Source: Mucilaginibacter sp. (GTDB taxonomy: Bacteria > Bacteroidota > Bacteroidia > Sphingobacteriales > Sphingobacteriaceae). From it: DNA of 64,000 nt. The stretch is from NCBI RefSeq assembly GCF_028288225.1, contig NZ_JAQBOC010000031.1:124001-188000 (forward strand), given 5' to 3'. Below, piece by piece: positions 8,223 through 15,745 of this stretch (positions within the stretch are counted from its first letter, which is position 1; every line of letters starts with the position of its first letter). Position numbers and translations under genes: made by a program. A model generated the notes under the pieces. It did not search any database. It saw only the letters and a program-made list of their open reading frames with translations, and was not told the origin of the DNA.

Positions 8223-10433
8223 TTAAGCTACTTCCAGGTGGGTTTCAGTAAGTGTGCCCATCGGAACTGTAAACGAAAACTTGGTGCCCTGGCCTTGTAT
8301 GCTGGTAACCCAGATCTTTCCGCTGCATTTTTCAACAAGGTCTTTGCAAAACAGCATCCCCATGCCTGTTCCCGATTCATTATTTGTACCGGCATTGCTG
8401 TTAACCTTGCTTTTAAATAATTTGCCAAGCTGATCATCGCTCATGCCCATACCAGTATCTTTTACAGAGATAATGTAATTATGATCATCCTGCTGTACGG
8501 CTGTAATTTCAATGGTATCGTTTTGTTTTGAAAATTTTATTGCATTGGTAATTAAATTACGGATAACAATACGGATGGAATTTGGATCGGCGGAAGCAAC
8601 AACTTCCGGCGGAACGTTGTCAATCAGGTCAATGCCTTTTAATTTAGCCTGCTCGCCATAACTCTCCGTTTCATAGGCAACTATATCTTTAACATAAAAG
8701 CTTTTTGCCGAGTTCTCAAAATTATCCATCTGGCTGTTTATCCAGAATAAAAGGGTGTCTAAAAAGTCGGAAGTGTATTCAAGCTTTTTTAACACAGTAG
8801 GGATCATATCAAGCATTTGCTCGTGCGAGATGGTTTCATCCTGCAGTAAGCTGAATAAGCCCCTCAGTGTACTTAATGGTGCCCTCAGATCATGTGCCAG
8901 TACTGATATCAATCTATCCTTTAAAATATTCAGGTTATTTAATTTTTGAGCCTGGTCATCAAGGTCGGTTTTTTGCTGCAATACTTCCCGGTTCTTATCC
9001 TCAAGCATTGCGTTTACCTTTTGCTGCTTACGTTTTTGCCTGTAGTAAACAACTGAAACGGCAAGCATCGCTGCTATAATGGTTAAAAAAACAGTATTTA
9101 TTAACCGTTGCTGTTTTATCCTTTGATTGTATGATTCATCCTTTTCTCTATGCTGTTGTGCAAGTTGCCGTTCTTTTGATGCAAAATTAAGCTCAAGATT
9201 ATATGATGTAAGCTTTTGAATGCTTTCATTATTATTGAGGCTGTCTTTTAAGGTATTATACCGTTTTAGCATTTCATATGCATCACTGTATCTGCCTAAG
9301 CCGGCCAAAGTTTTATTCAACTGCAAAGCAGCATTTGAGCGCACGACCAAATTGCGTAAGGTAGCCGCTAATTGCTGGCCCTGTGTAGCATATATATAAG
9401 CATTTTTAAAATCTTTTTGCAGGTTATATATGGTGGCCATGCCTATTAAAGCGTATGCCTGGTTATAAACTATTTTGTACTTGCTTGCAATTTGTAATGA
9501 GGTATCAAGATAGCTTTTTGCCAGGGCAAAGTGGCTTTTATGCGCGTAGCATAAACCCAGATCAGTGTAAACGGAGCTCATCCCATCCTTATCATCCTGC
9601 TTTTTGGCAATTTTAATTGCTTTGGTCAGATGGGTGATAGCTCTGTCATATTCCTTATGGGCTATAAGTACTTCCCCAATATTTTGATTGATGATGCCAA
9701 CGCCGGTAACATTGTTTGTGCCTTTAAACAGGTTAAGTGCTTTTTTATAGTAGTCCAGCGCTTTTGGATAAACCTCCATGCCCTGTAATACTACACCTAT
9801 ATCATTATAGATAGCGCCGGAAGCATTATTGTCGTTATTCTTTAGCGTTATATACAACGCTTTGTAATAATAATCAAGGGCAGTTGAGTTTTGCCCTTCA
9901 CTAAAATAAACAATACCTATGTTTTTATAAATATCGGCAGTTTCGTTATCGTTTTTTAATTGTTTATTTACATCTAATGCTAAATTCAGATAATAAAGAG
10001 CGGTCTCGTACTTAGCCAGCAAATTATCCATACGGCCATAAAGCTTGTAACAATTGCTAAGACCTTTTAAATCATTTATACTTTTATAAATTACAATTGC
10101 CTCATCAAAATCCTGCTGACCCTGCTGGAATTTTCCTTTAAAGAAATTTGCATGGCCAGTTAGCACCAGGCCGTTTGCTATACCTGTTTTGTAATTGATC
10201 TTACGGGATTGTTCAATGCTTTTGCGCCCATAAAACAGGGTACTATCCGGGTTAGATTCAAAGTAGTTTGCAGCAAGTGTATTTAACCTGTTTATGTTTA
10301 CAGTATCGGGTACTGCCTGTTTGTTTGCTGACGAAGCAATTAAAGTTTTTAAACTATCCACCCTGCCCCTGTCTATAGTGGCAAACCCCGAAATTGAGAT
10401 GAATAATAAAGATAAGGTTAAATAAATCCTCAA
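8223..10433 (-). CDS. TPR-containing sensor histidine kinase
   Basis: A 736-residue membrane kinase. A signal sequence (1-18) is followed by about ten tetratricopeptide repeats (50-400), a coiled coil, one membrane helix (444-464), a second coiled coil, a DHp domain with H514 in VLAHDLRAPL, and an HATPase domain with DTGMGM and a G2 loop (GTGMGM). The TPR part is therefore outside the cytoplasm and probably senses a protein partner or relays a stress signal. The start is TTG at 10433: the signal peptide begins directly there and no ATG lies in frame upstream. No response regulator is adjacent. The stop codon is one base from the stop of the convergent beta-barrel gene, leaving no intergenic terminator. 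Confidence 0.9.
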   Translation of the reverse strand: MRIYLTLSLLFISISGFATIDRGRVDSLKTLIASSANKQAVPDTVNINRLNTLAANYFESNPDSTLFYGRKSIEQSRKINYKTGIANGLVLTGHANFFKGKFQQGQQDFDEAIVIYKSINDLKGLSNCYKLYGRMDNLLAKYETALYYLNLALDVNKQLKNDNETADIYKNIGIVYFSEGQNSTALDYYYKALYITLKNNDNNASGAIYNDIGVVLQGMEVYPKALDYYKKALNLFKGTNNVTGVGIINQNIGEVLIAHKEYDRAITHLTKAIKIAKKQDDKDGMSSVYTDLGLCYAHKSHFALAKSYLDTSLQIASKYKIVYNQAYALIGMATIYNLQKDFKNAYIYATQGQQLAATLRNLVVRSNAALQLNKTLAGLGRYSDAYEMLKRYNTLKDSLNNNESIQKLTSYNLELNFASKERQLAQQHREKDESYNQRIKQQRLINTVFLTIIAAMLAVSVVYYRQKRKQQKVNAMLEDKNREVLQQKTDLDDQAQKLNNLNILKDRLISVLAHDLRAPLSTLRGLFSLLQDETISHEQMLDMIPTVLKKLEYTSDFLDTLLFWINSQMDNFENSAKSFYVKDIVAYETESYGEQAKLKGIDLIDNVPPEVVASADPNSIRIVIRNLITNAIKFSKQNDTIEITAVQQDDHNYIISVKDTGMGMSDDQLGKLFKSKVNSNAGTNNESGTGMGMLFCKDLVEKCSGKIWVTSIQGQGTKFSFTVPMGTLTETHLEVA

Positions 10434-10579
10434 TGTTGCTGGTTTTAGTTATGGTATAATTTTGCCATCAGTAGCTGTTATACAATCATTTATACGGAGG
10501 AGGGGGACTGTTTTGTTTTGTTTATTTTTAAATAAGTTAAATTAATTTAAAAGGGTGTGGCTCAAAATTATTGTCAATA

Positions 10580-10615
10580 AAAAAGCCTGTCTCCGGGTAT
10601 GGAAACAGGCTTTTT
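10580..10615 (-). terminator. Rho-independent terminator of rpsT
   Basis: AAAAAGCCTGT (10580-10590) pairs perfectly with ACAGGCTTTTT (10605-10615) over a 14-base loop. Read on the minus strand it ends in a run of T and lies 20 bases after the rpsT stop codon. Confidence 0.9.
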
Positions 10616-10634
10616 AATAAATATATCTGATACC

Positions 10635-10889
10635 TTATTTTAAGGTATTAACAAATTTTGTAAGCTTTGACTTGTTATTTGAAGCCTTATTTTTATGAAT
10701 AACATTCTTTTTAGCCAAACGATCAAGCATTGATATAACTTTAACTAATAGCAGACTTGCATCAGCTTTAGTAGTTGTGCCTCTTAATTTTTTTATGGCG
10801 TTCCTGGTGGTTTTAGCCTGATACCTGTTACGTAAGCGCTTCGCAGCGTTTGAACGGATCCTTTTTAATGATGATTTATGATTTGCCAT
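10635..10889 (-). CDS. rpsT: 30S ribosomal protein S20
   Basis: An 84-residue, very basic protein that binds the 5' and 3' minor domains of 16S rRNA in the small subunit. The opening [12 protein letters not shown] and the motif [16 protein letters not shown] are diagnostic of bacterial S20, and the length is normal. It is a single-gene unit: a near-perfect promoter at 10930-10960 lies 41 bases upstream and a strong terminator at 10580-10615 follows. The TPR kinase gene downstream on the same strand starts after that terminator. Confidence 0.97.
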   Translation of the reverse strand: MANHKSSLKRIRSNAAKRLRNRYQAKTTRNAIKKLRGTTTKADASLLLVKVISMLDRLAKKNVIHKNKASNNKSKLTKFVNTLK

Positions 10890-10929
10890 TGTATAGCTTT
10901 GTTATTCTTTTCTTTTATTTTAAGGACTG

Positions 10930-10960
10930 CAAATATAGGATGATTATTTATAAAATCAAA
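10930..10960 (-). promoter_or_regulatory. Promoter of rpsT
   Basis: On the minus strand TTTG (10960-10957), exactly 19 bases, then TATATTTG (10937-10930). This is a perfect match to the Bacteroidota TTTG-N19-TAnnTTTG consensus. The rpsT ATG lies 40 bases downstream of the -7 box. Confidence 0.85.
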
Positions 10961-11114
10961 TACCTTTTTTTATTTTTTGAAGATGTTTTAAGGTTGGAAT
11001 GTTTTAAGGTTGAAAAGTTGTGATGTTCAGCGGGAAATATGGGCCAGCCAAGTTGAGTTTAATAGTAAATTCCTTATGTAACTTTCTACTTCAAAATTCT
11101 GGTAATTCTAAAAT

Positions 11115-11143
11115 TCTGCGAATTCTGATTCAGACAAAAAAAT
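11115..11143. repeat. Single arm of the AATTCTGTAAATTCTGATT word repeat
   Basis: The words TAATTCTAAAATTCTG and AATTCTGATTCAGACA here match the right arm of the perfect 25-base inverted repeat at 62021-62113. No complementary left arm is seen upstream. The element ends about 30 bases before the start of the next gene. Confidence 0.6.
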
Positions 11144-11164
11144 TCCATCGTGCAACAATACATT

Positions 11165-11172
11165 TATATTTG
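11165..11172 (+). promoter_or_regulatory. Candidate -7 box three bases before an ATG
   Basis: TATATTTG is separated by GAC from the ATG at 11176. This is the same arrangement as before guaA, engB, the gldA-like gene and the gene at 51392. No convincing TTTG lies 19-21 bases upstream. Confidence 0.45.
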
Positions 11173-11175
11173 GAC

Positions 11176-12135
11176 ATGAAACAATTCTGCAGGCTGACTA
11201 TTGGATCAATTCTTCTCCTTACATTCTCCTCCTGGGGTTTCTTCGCCCATTACCGCATAGGCAGGCTGGCAGTTTTTACCTTGCCCAAAGCTATGGCAGG
11301 TTTTTATAAAAGCAATATTGAATACCTAACCGAACATGCCATTAGTGCTGATAAACGGCGCTATGTAGATTCTACTGAGGCTCCCCATCATTTTTTAAAT
11401 GCCGACCACTATGGTAAAGATCCTTTTAAACGCATCCCCCATAACTGGTATGATGCTGCTTCAAAATATACTGCCGATACGCTTGATAAGTATGGCACCG
11501 TTCCATGGACCATTCAATATAACTATTACAGGCTGGTTAAGGCGTTTAAAGCACATGATACTACTGCAATATTAAATACATCAGCCAATTTGGGGCATTA
11601 TATTGCCGATGCGCATGTGCCCCTGCATCTAACCCAAAACTATAATGGGCAGTTAACCAATCAAACCGGGATCCATGCCTTGTGGGAAAGCAGGCTGCCG
11701 GAGCTGTATAGCAATCGTTACAATTATTATGCTGGCAAAGCCCGGTATATTGAAAACCCGTTAACTGAGGCTTTTAAAATATGCCGCAGCTCATTTAAAA
11801 GCGTTGATACGGTACTGCGTTTTGAACGAATACTTAACAAAACTTTCCCTGCCGATAAAAAGTATACTATGGTACTGCACGGACAAAAAGAGATAAAGGA
11901 TTATTCTCTTGAGTATGCCGCAGCTTATCACAAAATGCTGAAAGGTATGGTTGAACGAAGAATGCGGTCGGCTATACTCGAAATTGGCAGTTACTGGTAT
12001 TCAGCGTGGGTTGATGCCGGGCAGCCTGATCTGAATAAACTCGTTAAACAACCAATGGGTTATGCTGAAAGGGTTAAAATTCAAAAAGAAGAAGCTTTGT
12101 ATAAAAGCGGAAAAGTAGTAGTTTTAACTAAATAA
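11176..12135 (+). CDS. Zinc-dependent phospholipase C family protein
   Basis: A 319-residue secreted protein with an N-terminal signal segment (about 1-20, LTIGSILLLTFSSW) directly followed by WGFFAHYRIGR. That motif, APHHFLNADHY near residue 77 and NLGHYIADAHVPLHLTQNY near 140 resemble the zinc ligands of the phospholipase C / S1-P1 nuclease fold (N-terminal Trp plus several His and Asp). I place the start at ATG 11176: the signal peptide begins there and TATATTTG lies three bases upstream, whereas the longer frame to 11020 crosses repetitive intergenic sequence. It probably acts in the periplasm on phosphodiester substrates, but the actual substrate is unknown. A tandem 24-base repeat begins at its stop codon. 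Confidence 0.8.
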   Translation: MKQFCRLTIGSILLLTFSSWGFFAHYRIGRLAVFTLPKAMAGFYKSNIEYLTEHAISADKRRYVDSTEAPHHFLNADHYGKDPFKRIPHNWYDAASKYTADTLDKYGTVPWTIQYNYYRLVKAFKAHDTTAILNTSANLGHYIADAHVPLHLTQNYNGQLTNQTGIHALWESRLPELYSNRYNYYAGKARYIENPLTEAFKICRSSFKSVDTVLRFERILNKTFPADKKYTMVLHGQKEIKDYSLEYAAAYHKMLKGMVERRMRSAILEIGSYWYSAWVDAGQPDLNKLVKQPMGYAERVKIQKEEALYKSGKVVVLTK

Positions 12136-12182
12136 GTGTTATGATCAGAAAAGCAGCAAGTGTTATAATCAGAAAAGCAGCC
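12135..12182. repeat. Tandem 24-base repeat after the phospholipase-like gene
   Basis: 12135-12158 and 12159-12182 are two direct copies (AGTGTTATGATCAGAAAAGC... ) differing at two positions. A 23-codon reading frame, 12141-12212, runs through both copies and would encode a cationic peptide with the repeat IRKAAS. Whether it is translated is unknown. Confidence 0.7.
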
Positions 12183-12245
12183 AGCCTTAAAAAGATAAAA
12201 ATTATTGAGTGATACCGCGGCAGGAAAGCAAAAAAGAATTTGGAA

Positions 12246-12902
12246 TTATTGCAACTTAGCTTTCTTGGTACTGCTACCTTTTATTGCCGCATAAATTGGC
12301 GGGATAATTGAAATTAAAATAATTGCAACGCCTATCATTGCGAAGTTAGCCTTAAAAAAGGGGACTGTTCCAAGCTCATATCCTGCAAACAGAAAAAGAA
12401 TGATCCATGCTGCACCACCTATAACATTATATAAGCTGTAGCGTACAAACGGCATTTTACCCACACCTGCCACAAAAGGGGCAATGGTACGTATAATGGG
12501 CATAAAGCGGCTAAATATTACTGCTTTACCGCCATGCTTATCAAAAAAAGCTTTGGTTTGCAGATAATAATCAAGCTTTAAGATCTTATTTTTTTCTTTA
12601 AATACTTTGGGGCCTAAATAATTACCCAAAAGATAATTAACGGTATTGCCGGTAAAGGCTGCAATTATTAATATAATTCCCAGCAAAAAAACATTTAAAC
12701 CTGTAGCGCCACCTGCTATTAATGCACCCGCGGCAAATAATAAAGAATCCCCCGGCAAAAAGGGAGTAACCACAAAACCTGTTTCGGCAAAAATTATGAC
12801 AAATAATATCAGGTAGGTTAAAGCATGGTACTGGCTTATTATATCGGCCAGGTGCTTATCAATATGTAATATAAAATCAATCAGACTTTTAACTATTTCC
12901 AA
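12246..12902 (-). CDS. DedA family membrane protein
   Basis: A 218-residue inner-membrane protein of the DedA/VTT family, which takes part in lipid (undecaprenyl phosphate or phospholipid) translocation and membrane homeostasis. The family signatures are present: FAETGFVVTPFLPGDSLLFAAG with its conserved Glu, and the F-x-R-(F/W)-x-P motif in VIFSRFMPIIRTIAPFVAGVGKM near residues 129-150. Four to five hydrophobic segments are visible. The start is TTG at 12902; no ATG fits upstream and the N-terminus MEIVKSLIDFIL aligns with typical DedA starts. It is preceded by a word-type inverted repeat at 12938-13031. Confidence 0.92.
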   Translation of the reverse strand: MEIVKSLIDFILHIDKHLADIISQYHALTYLILFVIIFAETGFVVTPFLPGDSLLFAAGALIAGGATGLNVFLLGIILIIAAFTGNTVNYLLGNYLGPKVFKEKNKILKLDYYLQTKAFFDKHGGKAVIFSRFMPIIRTIAPFVAGVGKMPFVRYSLYNVIGGAAWIILFLFAGYELGTVPFFKANFAMIGVAIILISIIPPIYAAIKGSSTKKAKLQ

Positions 12903-12937
12903 TGCTTTAAAGTTTTGGAGCGAATTTATGAAAATTT

Positions 12938-13031
12938 AGTTGATTGAGTTAATTAAGTTGGATTGAGTTGATTAAGTTAATTAAAAAAATGACAACTTAA
13001 TCTAACTTAATCAACAACTCAATCAATCAAC
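12938..13031. repeat. Word-type inverted repeat between DUF4397 operon and dedA
   Basis: Repeats of GTTGATTGAGTT/ATTAAGTT on the left face AACTTAATCAAC/AACTCAATCAA on the right; 12968-12979 pairs perfectly with 13003-13014 and further imperfect pairing extends outward. It has the same words as 3137-3234 and 35665-35809. Confidence 0.8.
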
Positions 13032-13036
13032 TTATT

Positions 13037-13771
13037 TTAGCGGTTAGTTATAATAGCGGTGTTAAATGCTGCAGAATCAACACGGTTGGTATAACCATAA
13101 GAATATAAGGTGTACAGCCTGCCATCCTGGATCGATACATTTTTAAGTGTTTGTAATATGGTTGCTGAGCCTGTGGTGTTTAGCTGGAAATCATAATTGC
13201 CGTTTGGTAACTCAATATAGTCTGAGTATTTTGGATATAATATCTTGTTAAAGGCCTTTACGCCGTTTGCGTAAACATCAATGCCGCCTGCACCCGTTGG
13301 CGAAGCATTAACAAAGCGTACTTTACCCCTGCCCACTGCAGGTAAGCTTGCGGTATCAACTGTAAAAATTGTAGTAAGCGTTTTATTTGCAACGTTACCC
13401 GTAATAAACAGGCTATAAGTTGTCCCCCTGGTCAAAATATCCGACCTTGAAGCTAATAAACTTCCGCCGCCGCCAGGTTGATGCACCCTTATTAAGTACG
13501 GCGTATCAAGGGCAGGTACAAAAAAATATCCCTGGTTTATATTAAAGGAAAAGGGAGTGGTGTTTGATATAATAAAGTTTATATATAGATCAACCGGGAA
13601 GGCGTCCGGGCTTAAATTTAAAACCTCGTATCTAATATTTAGGCCCTGGGCGTTTGAAATGGGTGCTTTGCCGCAAGATGATATTATTGAAGCAACCCAT
13701 ACCCCGGCAATACATACAAATAGCCAGCCCGATATTTTCCACTTATTTTTAAAGATCATATATTTTACCAT
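13037..13771 (-). CDS. DUF4397 domain lipoprotein (second of two)
   Basis: A 244-residue predicted lipoprotein: a hydrophobic stretch ends in a lipobox with C33 (SIISSC). Two DUF4397 beta-sandwich units follow, recognisable by VRFVNASPTGAGGIDVYANG and a C-terminal YTLYSYGYTNR block. DUF4397 proteins are surface or periplasmic proteins of unknown role. Translation is coupled to the preceding gene: the stop and start codons overlap as TAATG at 13769-13773, which also supports the start at 13771. The two neighbours are similar and look like a tandem duplication. Confidence 0.82.
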   Translation of the reverse strand: MVKYMIFKNKWKISGWLFVCIAGVWVASIISSCGKAPISNAQGLNIRYEVLNLSPDAFPVDLYINFIISNTTPFSFNINQGYFFVPALDTPYLIRVHQPGGGGSLLASRSDILTRGTTYSLFITGNVANKTLTTIFTVDTASLPAVGRGKVRFVNASPTGAGGIDVYANGVKAFNKILYPKYSDYIELPNGNYDFQLNTTGSATILQTLKNVSIQDGRLYTLYSYGYTNRVDSAAFNTAIITNR

Positions 13772-14439
13772 TAGTAATTTAGGGTGTAACCAACATTAAA
13801 TTTTGAGCTTCCGGTACCATTTAAAAGACCGTGCGAAAATATAGTATATACATGGTTCTGGTCCATGTTAAAAGAGGTGTCCTTTAACATGGTTTTTGTT
13901 CCGGCTTTATAAACTTTTACGTCTCTCAAACCATTTCCTACTAGTAAAAACTTTGACTGCGTTTTAAAAGCGCTTGCGGTAAACCTAATTGTGTCGCCTA
14001 CTGTAACATCCAGGCTCCCGGCATCAGGTGCAGCATTTACAAATCCTAACGAAACCAAATTAGAATCAGGATTCAATACCTCTGTTGTTCTAAAAGCTTG
14101 CCGGGCGGTATTTCCTGTAATATAAAGGGAGTAATTGATCCCATTCTTAAGTGTATCGGGCCAGCTGAATAATATATCCGGACTGCCGTCTTTCTTAAAT
14201 TGAAAATTTTGCAGGCCCAGGGGTGCTGCTATATAAAGAATTGAACCTCCGGGTACTAAGCTTGAACCGTTGTTAAGCCTTGTGCCATTTAAAAAGAAGT
14301 TTATTGTATTTGATGATGCATTTATAATCTTAAACCTGCCATCAGTGTTTACCGGCGGAAAAACATTATCGTTGTTTTTGCAGGAAATCAATCCCGCTAA
14401 AGCAGCAATAAAAACAAAAAAAGTTAACCTGGTATTCAT
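13771..14439 (-). CDS. DUF4397 domain lipoprotein (first of two)
   Basis: A 222-residue predicted lipoprotein with lipobox cysteine C20 (LAGLISC). It has the DUF4397 pattern: FKIINASSNTINFFLNGTRL, SLGFVNAAPDAGSLDVTVGD and a terminal HVYTIFSHGLLNG block. It resembles the next gene in architecture and length, and the two overlap by one base (TAATG), so they are translated as a pair. The upstream dnaN gene is separated by a terminator at 14492-14517. The pair may be surface-exposed lipoproteins, since the outer-membrane export signal in Bacteroidota is a short acidic stretch after the Cys, and here KNNDN follows. Confidence 0.82.
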   Translation of the reverse strand: MNTRLTFFVFIAALAGLISCKNNDNVFPPVNTDGRFKIINASSNTINFFLNGTRLNNGSSLVPGGSILYIAAPLGLQNFQFKKDGSPDILFSWPDTLKNGINYSLYITGNTARQAFRTTEVLNPDSNLVSLGFVNAAPDAGSLDVTVGDTIRFTASAFKTQSKFLLVGNGLRDVKVYKAGTKTMLKDTSFNMDQNHVYTIFSHGLLNGTGSSKFNVGYTLNY

Positions 14440-14491
14440 ACAGTAAATGCTATTATAACTGCTTATAATAAGTTTTGTTATCAGGGCGAAT

Positions 14492-14517
14492 AAAAAAGTC
14501 CGGTTTTTATGCCGGAC
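14492..14517 (-). terminator. Rho-independent terminator of dnaN
   Basis: GTCCGG (14498-14503) pairs with CCGGAC (14512-14517) across a 8-base loop, with an A-run at 14492-14497 that reads as T on the minus strand. It lies between dnaN and the DUF4397 pair. Confidence 0.85.
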
Positions 14518-14587
14518 CTAAATTTGGATTTATAATTTAAGATATTCAAGAATAAAATAAATTCACGTTAAAATAATGCCAGCAGCA

Positions 14588-15712
14588 TTATGCATAGCTG
14601 TTAAGCATTACCGGCATAACCAGCATCAGTACATCCTCGTTCTCGTCGCCGCCTTGTGGTAATAAAATACCAGCACGGTTAGGGGTCGACATTTCAAGGG
14701 TAACTTCCTCACAAGTTAAATTCTTCAGCATTTCTATCAGGAAACGGGCATTAAAACCTATCTCCATATCCTCGCCTTCATACTGGCAGCTTAAGCGCTC
14801 ATGGGCCTCGTTTGCAAAATCAATATCTTCTGATGAGATATTAAGCTCGCTGCCGTTTATTTTAAGCCTTACCTGGTGGGTGGTTTTATTTGCATAAATA
14901 GCTACCCTGCTTAGCGAGCCTAAAAACGCCTGCCTGTCAATACTTAATTTATTAGGATTGTTCAATGGAATAACAGCTTCATAATCAGGATAGCGTTCGT
15001 CAATTAAACGGCAAACCAGGTTAATGTTGCCAAACTTAAAGAAGGCGCTGGTGCTGTTATATTCAACCGCTACATTCACATCATCAGATGGTAACGACGA
15101 TTTTAAAAGCGTTAACGCTTTTTTAGGTAATATAAATGAAGTTGTGCTTGCAGCCTTTGCATCCTTACGGCGGTAACGTACCAGCTTGTGGGCATCGGTA
15201 GCTACAAAAGTTAAATGCTGGGTTGATAGCTGGCAGTAAACGCCTGTCATAGCAGGGCGCAGCTCATCATTACTTACCGCAAAAATTGTTTTGTTTATTG
15301 CTTCGGCCAAAACAGATGCAGGCAGGTTTACTGATGATGCGTTTTCAACAACGGGGATCTTTGGAAAATCCTCGCCGTTTTCACCGTTTAGCTTATATTT
15401 TCCGTCGCCGGCGTTTATTTCAATGGCAAAAGTAGTATCGTCAACCGAAAAATTTACAGGTTGCTCTGGCAGCGACTTTAAGGTTTCCAATAAAATGCGC
15501 GATGGTATAGCAATCCGGCCATTCTCTTTAGCTTCAACCGTTAATGAGGTGGTCATGCTGGTTTGCAGGTCGGTTGCCGAAATAGTTAAGTTTCCATCTT
15601 TTATCTCGAACAAAAAGTTTTCAAGTATGGGCAATACAGTACTATTGCTCAAGGCCCCGCTTACCGCCTGTAGTTGCTTGAGTAATGTTGATGTAGAAAC
15701 AATAAATCTCAT
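14588..15712 (-). CDS. dnaN: DNA polymerase III subunit beta (sliding clamp)
   Basis: A 374-residue sliding clamp that encircles DNA as a dimer and tethers the replicative polymerase. Three repeated clamp domains are visible: the first opens with MRFIVSTSTLLKQLQAVSGAL, the second near 125 with VNLPASVLAEAINKTIFAVS, and the third near 250 with LSIDRQAFLGSLSRVAIYAN. The C-terminal peptide-binding tail ends MLVMPVMLNSYA, close to the usual MPM-(R/L) ending. Length is normal. A TACTTTTG box lies 19 bases before the ATG, and a strong terminator follows the gene. No dnaA or recF is adjacent, so this is not a typical origin region. Confidence 0.97.
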   Translation of the reverse strand: MRFIVSTSTLLKQLQAVSGALSNSTVLPILENFLFEIKDGNLTISATDLQTSMTTSLTVEAKENGRIAIPSRILLETLKSLPEQPVNFSVDDTTFAIEINAGDGKYKLNGENGEDFPKIPVVENASSVNLPASVLAEAINKTIFAVSNDELRPAMTGVYCQLSTQHLTFVATDAHKLVRYRRKDAKAASTTSFILPKKALTLLKSSLPSDDVNVAVEYNSTSAFFKFGNINLVCRLIDERYPDYEAVIPLNNPNKLSIDRQAFLGSLSRVAIYANKTTHQVRLKINGSELNISSEDIDFANEAHERLSCQYEGEDMEIGFNARFLIEMLKNLTCEEVTLEMSTPNRAGILLPQGGDENEDVLMLVMPVMLNSYA

Positions 15713-15731
15713 ATAATTGGAATTAATCTAT

Positions 15732-15739
15732 CAAAAGTA
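15732..15739 (-). promoter_or_regulatory. Candidate -7 box of dnaN
   Basis: TACTTTTG on the minus strand matches TAnnTTTG and ends 19 bases before the dnaN ATG. A -33 TTTG is not clear at 19-21 bases, so the call rests on one box. Confidence 0.5.
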
Positions 15740-15745
15740 AAAAAT

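Noticed and set aside
11020..11175. N-terminal extension of the phospholipase-like protein
   Set aside because: The extension crosses word-repeat DNA and lies before the signal peptide and the TATATTTG box; ATG 11176 is the better start.
14588..15712. dnaN as a marker of the replication origin
   Set aside because: No dnaA, recF or gyrB is nearby and no DnaA-box cluster is visible; dnaN stands apart from the origin in many Bacteroidota.
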